This document shows positions 44,160 to 52,832 of a stretch of 64,000 nt of DNA, piece after piece (within the stretch, counting starts at the first letter, position 1; each line of letters begins with the position of its first letter). The DNA is taken from assembly GCF_016126015.1 (NCBI RefSeq), contig NZ_JAEFDB010000011.1:38831-102830 (forward strand), in the 5' to 3' direction. The translations under genes and the position numbers were made by a program. The notes beneath the pieces are model-generated. The model worked only from the letters and a program-made list of their open reading frames with translations. It made no database searches and was not told the origin of the DNA. Source of the stretch: Capnocytophaga periodontitidis. Its GTDB lineage: Bacteria; Bacteroidota; Bacteroidia; Flavobacteriales; Flavobacteriaceae.

Positions 44160-45146
44160 ATGGAAAATCTACACCAAATACTTCGTACTTTATACGACGA
44201 GATGATGCCCCTAACAGCTCAGATGTCTGCCATAGCCAAAGGCTTGGCAGGCTTAGGAGCACTGTTCTATGTGGCAATGCGTATATGGCAAGCCTTAGCC
44301 CGTGCCGAACCTGTGGATGTGTATCCCTTGCTCCGTCCCTTTGCCATAGGGCTGTGTGTGATATTTTTCCCTACTCTGGTGTTAGGAACAATGAATACAG
44401 TGTTAAGCCCTGTGGTAACAGGTACCCATAGCATCTTAGAAGGACAAACACTCGATTTGCACAAACTACAAGAGCAAAAAGACCGATTAGAGCGAGAAGC
44501 ACAATTGCGCAACCCCGAAACTGCCTATCTCGTCTCGGATGAAGAGTTTGACAAAAAGATTGATGAATTAGGTTGGATGCCCGAAGATATGGCTGTAATG
44601 GCAGGAATGTATATTGAAAGAGGGATGTATGACCTCAAGCAAAGCATCCGATCGTGGTTTCGTGAGCTACTCGAAATGCTCTTTCAAGCAGCCGCTTTAG
44701 TGATTGACACCATACGCACTTTCTTTCTTGTGGTGATGTCTATTTTAGGACCTATAGCCTTTGCCATTTCGGTATGGGATGGATTTCAATCTACCTTACT
44801 ACAATGGGTTACCCGCTATGTAAGTGTCTATCTATGGCTTCCTGTATCCGATTTGTTCAGTGCTATTTTAGCACGTATCCAATCCCTTATTTTACAACGA
44901 GACATCGAACAACTCTCCGACCCGAGTTTCATTCCTGATACTACCAACACAGCCTACATTATCTTTATGGTCATTGGTATTATAGGCTATTTTACCATTC
45001 CTACTGTGGCAGGTTGGATTATACAAGCAGGAGGTATGGGTAATTATGGTAGAAATGTAAACCAAGCTACCTCTAATGCGGGTAATATAGCAGGTGCAGG
45101 AGCTGGCTCTCTTTCAGGTAATATTACAGGTAGGTTAATGAAGTAA
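44160..45146 (+). CDS. traJ: Conjugal transfer membrane protein TraJ (VirB6-like)
   Basis: The 328-residue protein has five or six hydrophobic segments (for example residues ~28-45, 60-80, 165-200, 205-225 and 265-290). It ends with a glycine/asparagine-rich tail (NYGRNVNQATSNAGNIAGAGAGSLSG). It corresponds to TraJ of Bacteroides conjugative transposons, the polytopic inner-membrane channel protein. Reading frame and order (traI-traJ-traK) are intact. Confidence 0.85.
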   Translation: MENLHQILRTLYDEMMPLTAQMSAIAKGLAGLGALFYVAMRIWQALARAEPVDVYPLLRPFAIGLCVIFFPTLVLGTMNTVLSPVVTGTHSILEGQTLDLHKLQEQKDRLEREAQLRNPETAYLVSDEEFDKKIDELGWMPEDMAVMAGMYIERGMYDLKQSIRSWFRELLEMLFQAAALVIDTIRTFFLVVMSILGPIAFAISVWDGFQSTLLQWVTRYVSVYLWLPVSDLFSAILARIQSLILQRDIEQLSDPSFIPDTTNTAYIIFMVIGIIGYFTIPTVAGWIIQAGGMGNYGRNVNQATSNAGNIAGAGAGSLSGNITGRLMK

Positions 45147-45174
45147 AAACAAGTCTAATTGAATACTAAAATTA

Positions 45175-45798
45175 ATGGAATTTAAAATCTTTAGAAACAT
45201 CGAAAACGGATTCAAGCAAATCCGTATGTATGCCATAGCCTTTGCAGTGCTTTGCTCAGGCGTGAGTATCTTCGCTGTAGGCTATGCCTATTACTTTGCC
45301 GAAAAACAGCGCGAGAAAATCTATGTGTTAGACAATGGTAAATCACTAATGCTGGCACTCTCTCAAGATGAGAAAATCAATCGCCCTGTCGAAGCTAAAG
45401 AACACGTGCGCAGGTTTCACGAACTCTTCTTCAACTTAGCCCCCGATAAAAAAGCAATTGAAGACAATACCAAACGTGCCTTCTTTATGGCTGATAAATC
45501 TGCCTTTAACTACTATAAAGATTTGGCTGAAAAAGGCTATTACAACCGCATCATCTCTGGCAATATCCTCCAAAGGGTAGTCATCGATAGCGTGCGCTGT
45601 AACTTTAATAGCTATCCTTATCAGGTGGAAACCTTTGCCAAACAGTTCATCACCCGCGCCAGCAACATCACCGAAAGGAGTCTTATTACCTCTTGCAGGT
45701 TGATTAACTCCGTGCGTTCTGATAACAACCCTCAAGGATTTATCATCGAACAGTTCAATGTAATAGAAAACAAAGACCTTAGAACCGTAGAGAGATGA
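45175..45798 (+). CDS. traK: Conjugal transfer protein TraK
   Basis: The 207-residue product has one N-terminal membrane segment (residues ~20-42) and a periplasmic domain with the conserved stretch HVRRFHELFFNLAPDKKAIEDNTKRAFFMADKSAFNYY. This is typical of TraK in Bacteroides conjugation systems, a VirB8-like assembly factor. It overlaps traL by four bases (ATGA). Confidence 0.85.
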   Translation: MEFKIFRNIENGFKQIRMYAIAFAVLCSGVSIFAVGYAYYFAEKQREKIYVLDNGKSLMLALSQDEKINRPVEAKEHVRRFHELFFNLAPDKKAIEDNTKRAFFMADKSAFNYYKDLAEKGYYNRIISGNILQRVVIDSVRCNFNSYPYQVETFAKQFITRASNITERSLITSCRLINSVRSDNNPQGFIIEQFNVIENKDLRTVER

Positions 45799-46100
45799 TA
45801 GCCAAGATCCAAAGAGAGATACATTCTCTAAAAAAGCAAACCCAAAGCTATTGTCAGGGACTTTCACCCTCACAAAGAAAACGCTTGGTACTCTTAGCTT
45901 TTGCAGTCTACTCGCTACTTACTCTTTTTATACTATGGCACGCTTACCAAGAGTACCACCAAGGCGAAGCCCCTGCCATACAGCATATTGACAACAAGGC
46001 TATTGTACCTACTGAGGGGAATACCCCAAAAAAGGATTCGTTAATTTTTAAACAACTTAATAATGGAAAAGAACACACCCCTTCCAGAGCAAAACGGTAA
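45795..46100 (+). CDS. Conjugal transfer protein TraL
   Basis: The 101-residue product is basic at the N-terminus and has a single membrane segment around residues 35-53 (RLVLLAFAVYSLLTLFILW) and a short periplasmic part. Position between traK and traM, size and topology fit TraL of Bacteroides conjugation operons. It overlaps both neighbours, traM by 38 bases, indicating tight coupling. Confidence 0.7.
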   Translation: MIAKIQREIHSLKKQTQSYCQGLSPSQRKRLVLLAFAVYSLLTLFILWHAYQEYHQGEAPAIQHIDNKAIVPTEGNTPKKDSLIFKQLNNGKEHTPSRAKR

Positions 46101-47469
46101 TACCCCTGCCTCAGATAAGGCTAACGCTCCTTCTTCTACACCAAGTTTCTTGGTCAGTGAAGAAGAGGAAAAAGCCCTCCAAGAGCGCAATGAGGAAAAA
46201 GCCCTTGCTAAAAAACAACAACTCAAGAAAATTGTCATCTATGCCCTAATGGGGATAATCTTCCTCGCTTGTATGTATCTGCTTTTTGGTGGCGGAAGTG
46301 AGCAAGAGCAAACACAAGTAGGTATCAATGAGGCAATACCACAAGCTACCGAAACTCTCTTGCCTTCTGACAAGGAAAAAGCCTACGAAGAAGCCCTCTT
46401 AGAAGAAAAAGAAGCTGATAAAAAAGCCTCTCTCAATGCACTGTCTGATTATTGGCAAGAAGACGAAGGCGAGGAATATCCTGAAGCTATCGAGGAGGAA
46501 GAAGAACCCACTCCGCGTTATCGCAAGGCTACCCCTAATGCCTTTGAGCGTTCCGCTCAGTCTTATCGCGATATTCACCAGACTTTAGGCAGTTTCTACC
46601 AAGACAATAGTGCTTACGAGGAGCAACAACGACTCAAAGAAGAGATAGCCTCTCTTAAGTCTCAACTCTCCAATAAGCAAGATCCTACCTCTATAGATGC
46701 CCAAATGGCATTGATGGAAAAGTCTTATGAAATGGCTTCAAGATATTTGCCCAAAGGACAACAGAAACCTTCAATGATGGGGGGTGCAGGCTCGCAAGAG
46801 GGCGAGGGAAACAATAGTAGCGAAGCTGATAATGCAGAACAGAGTAAAAACATTGCTCCTGTCTATACTCCAGAGGAAAAGGTAGTCAGTCGTTTGCCCC
46901 GCAAGCAGTCCGAGAAGGAGGCTCTGCAAGAATGGGTAAAGGAGCAACAGACCTCTTTTTTCAATGGCGAGAGCTTTAAGCCACAAGGTAGTATCCTAAA
47001 GAATAGCATTCGCGCTTGTACACATATCGAACAGCTATTAGGAGAAAACTCAAGGGTGCAGCTAAGACTTTTAGAGCCTATACGAGTAGCAGGCGTACTC
47101 ATTCCTAAAGGAGAACTGCTTACAGCCTCTGCTAAAGTGAGTGGTGATAGATTGTTACTCACCGTAAAATCCCTAGAATACAAGGGTAAAGTGATTCCTG
47201 TCTCTATAGCTGCCTACGACATCGATGGGCAACAAGGGTTATACCTGCCCGCTTCTTCCGATGCCAATGCCTTTAGAGAAATAGCAGCAGGAATGAGCAA
47301 AAGTTCAGGGAGTAGCTTTACCTTTAGCTCTTCCGCCAAAGACCAAATTGTCTCTGAGCTGAGCAAAGGGGTCGTACAAGGAGGTACGTCTTATCTTTCT
47401 AAAAAAATTGCACAACCTTCCATAAGGGTTAAAGCAGGTTATCAGCTCCTACTCATCTCTAAGAAATAG
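46063..47469 (+). CDS. traM: Conjugal transfer protein TraM (VirB10-like)
   Basis: The 468-residue product has a cytoplasmic N-terminus, one membrane segment (~residues 60-78), a long acidic Glu/Pro-rich and coiled-coil linker, and a C-terminal domain. That domain contains GESFKPQGSILKNSIRACTHIEQLLGENSRVQLRLLEPIRVAGVLIPKG, the VirB10-like beta-barrel region of TraM. It spans the envelope and links inner and outer parts of the channel. Confidence 0.85.
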   Translation: MEKNTPLPEQNGNTPASDKANAPSSTPSFLVSEEEEKALQERNEEKALAKKQQLKKIVIYALMGIIFLACMYLLFGGGSEQEQTQVGINEAIPQATETLLPSDKEKAYEEALLEEKEADKKASLNALSDYWQEDEGEEYPEAIEEEEEPTPRYRKATPNAFERSAQSYRDIHQTLGSFYQDNSAYEEQQRLKEEIASLKSQLSNKQDPTSIDAQMALMEKSYEMASRYLPKGQQKPSMMGGAGSQEGEGNNSSEADNAEQSKNIAPVYTPEEKVVSRLPRKQSEKEALQEWVKEQQTSFFNGESFKPQGSILKNSIRACTHIEQLLGENSRVQLRLLEPIRVAGVLIPKGELLTASAKVSGDRLLLTVKSLEYKGKVIPVSIAAYDIDGQQGLYLPASSDANAFREIAAGMSKSSGSSFTFSSSAKDQIVSELSKGVVQGGTSYLSKKIAQPSIRVKAGYQLLLISKK

Positions 47470-47557
47470 CCTTTCAGACAAACCCATAAACACAAAGCAC
47501 AAAACAACACAATTATTTATTTTTCAACCTATTAAACACACTTAATATCATTTATTT

Positions 47558-48469
47558 ATGCGTAAATTACACTTATTATTATCGGTAACAATGCTTACTG
47601 TTACCATGCAAGCCCAGAATGAGGCAAAGGAAAACACAGCCCTCAGTACTGAGAAAAAGGAACTTTTAGCTCAATCAGGAAAGGTAGTGCCATATCCTTT
47701 GCAGGTGGCTTATGACCAAACAACCCATCTTATCTTTCCTGCTTCTATCCGCTATGTGGATTTAGGCAGTGAAAACTTAGTAGCTGACAAGGTGAAAGAT
47801 GCCGAGAATGTACTAAGGGTGAAGGCAGCTAAAACAGACTTTACCGATAGCACCAACCTATCGGTCATCACTCAAGACGGAGGCTTTTATAGCTTTGAGG
47901 TAAGTTATCACTCCACGCCACAACCTCTTACCATTGATTTTGGTAGAGGAATGCCCCAAGGCAACAATGTGAAATCGGATATTCTCTTCTCTGATACAGG
48001 CTGGGAATCACCTGCGGTAGCACAGATTATTATGTCGTCTATCTACCATCAGAAAAAGAATTATATCAAGCATATAGGTTCGGAGAATGCAGGTATACAA
48101 TGGCTACTAAAAGGCATCTATGTACACAATAGCAAACTCTATGTAGATGTGCAATTGTCCAATCGTTCTAACCTGCCTTTTGAAGTAGATTTTATCACTT
48201 TTAAAATCATTGATAAGAAGACTACCAAAAAGAGCATTGTACAGGAAGTGCCTGTTGATCCCTTGCGTGTATACCAACCTATATCGCTACTAAAGGCTCA
48301 TAAAGAAGCCCGCTCGGTGTATATGTTAGACCAACTCACCCTCTCTGATGACAAGGTTTTGCGGGTAGAAATCTTTGAAAAAAACGGCTCTCGTTACCAA
48401 TCGTTCCTTATCACCAACGAGGAGATTATAGCCGCTCGCCCTATTGAACAGTTTAACCTTAAATTCTAA
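47558..48469 (+). CDS. traN: Conjugal transfer protein TraN (DUF4138, VirB9-like)
   Basis: The 303-residue product has a signal peptide (cleavage near TMQAQ, residue ~20) and the DUF4138 pattern: TTHLIFPASIRYVDLGSENLVADK, SVITQDGGFYSFEVSY, LLKGIYVHNSKLYVDVQLSN. It is a periplasmic or outer-membrane-associated partner of TraM, similar to VirB9. A diverged fragment of another traN lies at 58429-58755. It overlaps traO by one base. Confidence 0.9.
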   Translation: MRKLHLLLSVTMLTVTMQAQNEAKENTALSTEKKELLAQSGKVVPYPLQVAYDQTTHLIFPASIRYVDLGSENLVADKVKDAENVLRVKAAKTDFTDSTNLSVITQDGGFYSFEVSYHSTPQPLTIDFGRGMPQGNNVKSDILFSDTGWESPAVAQIIMSSIYHQKKNYIKHIGSENAGIQWLLKGIYVHNSKLYVDVQLSNRSNLPFEVDFITFKIIDKKTTKKSIVQEVPVDPLRVYQPISLLKAHKEARSVYMLDQLTLSDDKVLRVEIFEKNGSRYQSFLITNEEIIAARPIEQFNLKF

Positions 48470-49044
48470 TGCCAATGCTAAGAATTATCACTTGTATTTG
48501 TCTGTGCTTTTTAGGAGGCTCCATTGCCCAAGCACAGCGATTGTTACCCAAGCAAAAAGGTATCTCGCTCTCTTGGGTTGCACCTGCAGAGGCTTTTACT
48601 TCCTCTTTTTCTGATGATTTTGGGGTGCAGTTGGGCTATAGTATCAATGCTAAAAGGGGTAACTACAAGCATTTTTCCCTTGAATATCAAAGGCGATTGT
48701 ACCCTTACAAGAGTCTGAATATACCCGTTGAGAGGTATATAGGTGCAGGAGGTTATAGCTTTGCCTTGATCAGTGACAGCAGTAAAACGGTGGCTTTGAA
48801 CTTAGGAGCAGAAGCTCTTTTGGGCTATGAGGTAGTCAATCACAGCAAAAGCCTCCTTCCTGATGGGGCTTTGCTAAAGAATGAAAACCATTTTCTCTAT
48901 GGCTCACAAATTGGCTTGCAGGTAGAGACTTACCTAAGTGATCACTTTTTAGTGCTTTGCTCTGGCAAGGTAGCAGCTCTGTGGGGAAGTTCCTTTGAGC
49001 TACTGCGTCCTTGTGCTACTGTAGGACTGCGCTATATGTTTTAA
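48469..49044 (+). CDS. traO: Conjugal transfer protein TraO
   Basis: The 191-residue product has a signal peptide (cleavage near AQAQR, residue ~22). Its beta-rich body alternates hydrophobic residues and ends in GLRYMF, an outer-membrane beta-barrel-like ending. It matches TraO of Bacteroides conjugation operons in size and order. traP, a primase-like gene often found between traO and traQ, is absent here. Confidence 0.8.
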   Translation: MPMLRIITCICLCFLGGSIAQAQRLLPKQKGISLSWVAPAEAFTSSFSDDFGVQLGYSINAKRGNYKHFSLEYQRRLYPYKSLNIPVERYIGAGGYSFALISDSSKTVALNLGAEALLGYEVVNHSKSLLPDGALLKNENHFLYGSQIGLQVETYLSDHFLVLCSGKVAALWGSSFELLRPCATVGLRYMF

Positions 49045-49063
49045 CCTTTAAAAAGACAATACG

Positions 49064-49486
49064 ATGAAGAAAATAAATCAGAAAATTGTAATAGGACTCA
49101 TTGCAATGCTATGTGTGAGCCTATTCACCTCTTGTAAAAAAGAGTTGGACGTACAACAAAATTTTCCTTTTGAGGTAAAGGTATTGCCCATCCCTAAACA
49201 GCTACCTCTCGGTGGTACTGCTGAACTGCGTTTGGAGATACACCCCACAAAGGTATATGCCGAGAACGCCTACGCTCTGCGGTACTTCTCCTTTGAAGGC
49301 AAAGGGGATTTAAGATTTGAGAAAGGTGCGCCTTTTATCCCCAACGACAGCTATCCCATTGCTCAAAAGGTTTTCAGACTCTATTACACCGCCTACAGCA
49401 TCGGATCTCACGCCTTTACCCTCTGGCTCACCGACAGCTTCGGCAACGAAAAGAAAATAGAATGCTCCTTGCAAGTGCAGAAGTAA
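49064..49486 (+). CDS. traQ: Conjugal transfer protein TraQ (DUF3872)
   Basis: The 140-residue lipoprotein (signal ending LFTSC) has the DUF3872 pattern: QQNFPFEVKVLPIPKQLPLGGTAELRLEI ... FRLYYTA ... LWLTDSFGNEKKIECSLQV. It is the last gene of the tra operon and is followed after 15 bases by a strong terminator, which separates the conjugation genes from the PAAR-effector island. Confidence 0.85.
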   Translation: MKKINQKIVIGLIAMLCVSLFTSCKKELDVQQNFPFEVKVLPIPKQLPLGGTAELRLEIHPTKVYAENAYALRYFSFEGKGDLRFEKGAPFIPNDSYPIAQKVFRLYYTAYSIGSHAFTLWLTDSFGNEKKIECSLQVQK

Positions 49487-49501
49487 TGAAAACGTTATTA
49501 C

Positions 49502-49542
49502 ATATCCCTATAAGACGAAGATTCTTGTAGGGATATTTTTTG
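49502..49542 (+). terminator. Intrinsic terminator of the tra operon
   Basis: ATATCCCTATAAG (49502-49514) and CTTGTAGGGATAT (49524-49536) form a nearly perfect 13-bp stem with a 9-base loop, running into a T-tract. Confidence 0.9.
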
Positions 49543-49547
49543 TTTCA

Positions 49548-49577
49548 TTGCCAATTCAAAAATAATGCTTACATTTG
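49548..49577 (+). promoter_or_regulatory. Promoter of the PAAR-effector island
   Basis: TTG (49548-49550), a 19-base spacer and TACATTTG (49570-49577) match the consensus. It lies past an upstream in-frame ATG at 49565, so translation must start at 49595 or 49601. Confidence 0.8.
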
Positions 49578-49600
49578 CAGCATTAATAAAAACAATGTAT

Positions 49601-50332
49601 ATGACACAGAAACATTTAGTATGCCAAGGAGCAACCTGCCAATGTCAATTTGGCAATGCTCCCGATAAGTTAAAGGTACTTACCCAGACCAAAGCCTTTA
49701 TCAATGAGGAAGAGCCACAAGAGAAATTGGTAGCCACAACTGCCGATATAGGAGCTACTTTTGAGAAAAACACCTTTGGACTATGTCAGATGCAACCACT
49801 GCCAGGTGGGGGCTATAAACCCTGTCAGGCAATGGTAACTCAGTGGAGCGGTGCTTATGAGAACGTTACTTATGAGGAAAACAACGGACACCCCCTTTTA
49901 GAGGACAGCAAAGCCACCTGCCCCATAGGTGGTAAAGACTGTATCAGCATCATCAACCACGGGCAGGTGGCTGAGATAACAAACCGCAATCTCCTTAATG
50001 CAGATTCTATTAAAATGGATACTATCAATCCTTTTATGGATTTTAGTAAGTTCGTAAATGATATATTTACAAAACCAGATATTATAGAAGCCTATTTCAC
50101 AGACTTACAAGGTAATAAAATAGACCTGGGAGAGGATGAGCAAGACGTTTACTTAGTGATTGAAGGCGAGAATTTATCAGGACTAACAATGGATTTCAAC
50201 CTCGATAATAAAGATCTTGACTTCAAATACAAGGGCAACATCTTAGAAAATGATACATTAAAAGATTACGTCTTTATAAACGATACCAAAGAACAAATAC
50301 CCCTAACAGTTATTATAAACACTAAAAAATAA
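49601..50332 (+). CDS. PAAR-like spike tip protein (DUF4280)
   Basis: From MTQKHLVCQGATCQCQFG at 49601 (49595 is possible) the product is 243 residues. The first ~130 residues are the PAAR-like DUF4280 pattern with eight or nine cysteines, including CQGATCQCQFGNAP, QPLPGGGYKPCQAM and ATCPIGGKDCISIINHGQ. A beta-rich C-terminal extension of ~100 residues follows. PAAR-like proteins sharpen the VgrG spike and carry cargo. Its last ~30 codons are repeated at 54509, directly before another effector, marking this gene as a module docking point. Confidence 0.8.
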   Translation: MTQKHLVCQGATCQCQFGNAPDKLKVLTQTKAFINEEEPQEKLVATTADIGATFEKNTFGLCQMQPLPGGGYKPCQAMVTQWSGAYENVTYEENNGHPLLEDSKATCPIGGKDCISIINHGQVAEITNRNLLNADSIKMDTINPFMDFSKFVNDIFTKPDIIEAYFTDLQGNKIDLGEDEQDVYLVIEGENLSGLTMDFNLDNKDLDFKYKGNILENDTLKDYVFINDTKEQIPLTVIINTKK

Positions 50333-50372
50333 CACCTATGGCAACAATAACAATCACACTTAGAGAAACAGG
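50247..50372 (+). repeat. 126-bp direct repeat, copy 1 (PAAR 3' end + effector 5' end)
   Basis: Runs from the last ~28 codons of the PAAR-like gene across the 5-base gap into the first ~12 codons of the JAB effector. I see no difference from copy 2 at 54509-54634. Confidence 0.9.
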
Positions 50373-51117
50373 ACAATCCGTAACGGCTACTCTTAAAGCA
50401 GCTGCACCGCCTCCAAAAATAAAAGATTTTGTAGTAGATGAAGAAGGGTATATTACAAAAGTTTCTGAAACTAATGGACATAATATGTATAGACTACATA
50501 CAAAGGCTAATTGGGATAAGGGTGTGAAGAATATGTTTATTACACTTAATGAAGGGAAGGTGATAGAAGAGTTGGCTGAAAGGAAGAACCCATACAAAAG
50601 CGATACCACTTATTGGGGAATAAAAGACGGGGTTTATATAACAATCTCTAATAAAGATGATGCTTATAAATTGTTTAAATTTGTATGTGATGCTTCTATT
50701 GAAGCAGAGTGGGCTTTATTAAATTATGAAAAAAGAACTACTAAAAAATCTTTGTATGTTTTAGCTACACTTAATTACTCAGAATCTCCAGGAGTTCTTC
50801 CTCCACCTGAAAATTATACTGACCTTGATTTAAAAATTCATTTTCATAGCCATCCAGGTACTGCTAAAGGGAAAGATGATGTAGCATCAGGGGCAGGTAG
50901 TAGTAGGGGAGATGTTCCTATGGCTATACACTATGTGAATTTATTCTATAAAAAAAGAATAAAAAGAATGCCTGCATTTGTAATATATCGTCCTCACGCA
51001 GAGAAGCCTCCTTATAAGTTTCAATATGATGCTTGGAAAAATTTTCTTTATGGCACTAAAATGAAGATCCAGACTTATCACGATTTATATAAGAATGTAA
51101 TACCAATACAATATTAG
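50338..51117 (+). CDS. PAAR-linked effector with JAB-like metalloprotease domain
   Basis: The 259-residue product starts with the segment ITITLRETGQSVTATLKA, shared with the effectors at 7 and 54600. The C-terminal half has a JAB/JAMM-type zinc motif: H168-F-H170-S-H172-P, then S188-S-R-G-D192, with an upstream glutamate in IEAEWALL. The gap between the second histidine and the aspartate (19 residues) is longer than in classical JAMM proteins, but JAB-like domains are known among polymorphic toxins. Peptidase activity on the target cell is inferred. It follows the PAAR-like gene after 5 bases and is followed by the immunity stack. Confidence 0.7.
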   Translation: MATITITLRETGQSVTATLKAAAPPPKIKDFVVDEEGYITKVSETNGHNMYRLHTKANWDKGVKNMFITLNEGKVIEELAERKNPYKSDTTYWGIKDGVYITISNKDDAYKLFKFVCDASIEAEWALLNYEKRTTKKSLYVLATLNYSESPGVLPPPENYTDLDLKIHFHSHPGTAKGKDDVASGAGSSRGDVPMAIHYVNLFYKKRIKRMPAFVIYRPHAEKPPYKFQYDAWKNFLYGTKMKIQTYHDLYKNVIPIQY

Positions 51118-51126
51118 AAAATAATT

Positions 51127-51672
51127 ATGAAAAAATACATTTTATTAATTCTTTTATCTCTTACTGCTTGTGGTGAAAAAGGTAAGAAAGAAGTAATTGA
51201 TGATAGGTATATAGTTTTTAATCTATATACTTCAAAAAAAGTGCCTTCTTATAGTATTACCTTAGATTTTAAAGATAAATCAGTTTTTATTCATAATATT
51301 GCAAATGAAGGAATGTTTGAATTTAACCCTCCGCCTCCACCACCAAGTTATAATATCAAGTGGACTTCTATTTATAGTATTTATCCCAAAGGGATGATAA
51401 TAGACAATAAAATAACTCAAAAAACAGATAGCTTATTTGTAAAAATAAATAATATTTTACAAGAGAAATTTCCTTTTTCTTGTATTAATCATCCCCCTAT
51501 GCCAGATGAGGATGCCTATATGTCTTTTACATATTTTAAAGATAATCAGCTTATTTATTCTTGTTTTAGACCTACACAATATGAATGGGATATATTTTAT
51601 TTAGCACAAGATTTTATTATAAAAAATGATACAATAAATGCTGATAAATGGAAGTTATTCTATAATAAATGA
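51127..51672 (+). CDS. Immunity-stack lipoprotein A
   Basis: The 181-residue lipoprotein (LLSLTAC) is the first of seven related genes. Shared features are V/IDDRYIVFNLY near residue 25, S-I-T-L-D-F-K-D-K-S-V-F-I-H-N-I, a variable centre (here FNPPPPPPSYNIKW), M-P-D-E-x-Y-M-S-F-x-Y-F-K and a WKLFYNK end. It lies 9 bases after the JAB effector and is the likeliest cognate immunity protein by position. Copy F at 53969 is nearly identical. Confidence 0.65.
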   Translation: MKKYILLILLSLTACGEKGKKEVIDDRYIVFNLYTSKKVPSYSITLDFKDKSVFIHNIANEGMFEFNPPPPPPSYNIKWTSIYSIYPKGMIIDNKITQKTDSLFVKINNILQEKFPFSCINHPPMPDEDAYMSFTYFKDNQLIYSCFRPTQYEWDIFYLAQDFIIKNDTINADKWKLFYNK

Positions 51673-51679
51673 AATAATT

Positions 51680-52273
51680 ATGCAAAGATATATTTTTATA
51701 ATACTTCTCTTACCTCTTGTTGCTTGTCAGGAGAAGAAGAAAAATGAACCCATTGATGATAGACAACTCATTTTCAATTTATATATAGGAAAAAAACTAG
51801 GGTCTCACTCTATAACATTAGATTTTAAGGACAAATCTGTATTTGTTCATAATATAATAAATGAAGCTAACTTTGACCGATTTGTAGAAGATGAAGTAGA
51901 AGTGGTAGAAGGGACTTTACCTGAAGAAGCTATTAAACAGAAGAATGATAGAATTGATTATAATACTATTTATGAGTTAGGATTTATAGCTGATAATAAA
52001 ATGACCACTGATACAGACGTTTTATTTGAGAAAATAGATTCTATTCTGCAAGATGGAACACCATTTTCGTGCGAAAAAGCAATGCCTGCCCCAGATCAAT
52101 ATGTTTATATGTCATTTAACTATTTTAAAGGAAATAAGTGTATGTATTACTGCTTCAATCCCACAGGAAAAGAATGGGATATCTTTTACTTAGTAAGAGA
52201 TTTCAATATGAAAAACGACACTATAAACAGAGATAAATGGGTATCATTCTTTAATATAGGAAAATCTAAATAA
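51680..52273 (+). CDS. Immunity-stack lipoprotein B
   Basis: The start at 51680 gives a clean lipoprotein signal (MQRYIFIILLLPLVAC) and 197 residues; an upstream ATG at 51638 would add residues overlapping gene A and is unlikely. It carries the same family features as A, with a longer variable centre (FDRFVEDEVEVVEGTLPEEAIKQKND). It is nearly identical to gene E at 53372. It is probably an orphan immunity protein against a related toxin variant. Confidence 0.6.
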   Translation: MQRYIFIILLLPLVACQEKKKNEPIDDRQLIFNLYIGKKLGSHSITLDFKDKSVFVHNIINEANFDRFVEDEVEVVEGTLPEEAIKQKNDRIDYNTIYELGFIADNKMTTDTDVLFEKIDSILQDGTPFSCEKAMPAPDQYVYMSFNYFKGNKCMYYCFNPTGKEWDIFYLVRDFNMKNDTINRDKWVSFFNIGKSK

Positions 52274-52280
52274 TTAAATT

Positions 52281-52826
52281 ATGCAAAAATATATTCTTAT
52301 AATACTTTTGCTACTTGCTGCTTGTAGTGGTAAAAAAGAAATCATTGATGATAGATATATAGTTTTTAATGTTTATTCTTATAAATATGTATGTCCACAT
52401 TCTATAATATTAAACTTTAAGGATAAAACTATATGCATACATAACATAACTAATGAAATATCAACTATTGAAGATATAGAAATAACTTCAAATGAAGATG
52501 AAAATAGAATAGAAGAAAAAAAACTTTATAAAAAACCTCCATTAGCAATAGTGAAAGATAATATGATAGTTGATAGCTTGGGTATTTTATTTAATAAAGT
52601 TGACTCTATTTTACAAAATAAAGAACCTTTTTCTTATAAAAGTGAGATACCTATGCCTGACCAATACGTATATTTATCATTTAACTACTTTAAAAATAAA
52701 AAACATATACATTATAGTTATAACCCTCAGTCTAAGGAATGGAATATTTTCTACTTAGTAAGAGACTATATTATAAACAATGATACGATAAACGGTAATG
52801 AATTGAAAACTCTTTATAAAAAATAA
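52281..52826 (+). CDS. Immunity-stack lipoprotein C
   Basis: The 181-residue lipoprotein (LLLLAAC) has the family frame IDDRYIVFNVY, SIILNFKDKTICIHNI, MPDQYVYLSFNYFK and a NELKTLYKK end. Its variable centre (IEDIEITSNEDENRIEEKKLYKK) differs from A and B and is shared with gene G at 56080. It begins 7 bases after gene B and ends 6 bases before gene D, so the stack is likely one transcript. Confidence 0.6.
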   Translation: MQKYILIILLLLAACSGKKEIIDDRYIVFNVYSYKYVCPHSIILNFKDKTICIHNITNEISTIEDIEITSNEDENRIEEKKLYKKPPLAIVKDNMIVDSLGILFNKVDSILQNKEPFSYKSEIPMPDQYVYLSFNYFKNKKHIHYSYNPQSKEWNIFYLVRDYIINNDTINGNELKTLYKK

Positions 52827-52832
52827 TTAATT

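Noticed and set aside
49565..49600. Start of the PAAR-like gene at 49565
   Set aside because: This ATG lies upstream of the -7 element of the promoter, so it would not be on the transcript; the conserved domain begins at 49601.
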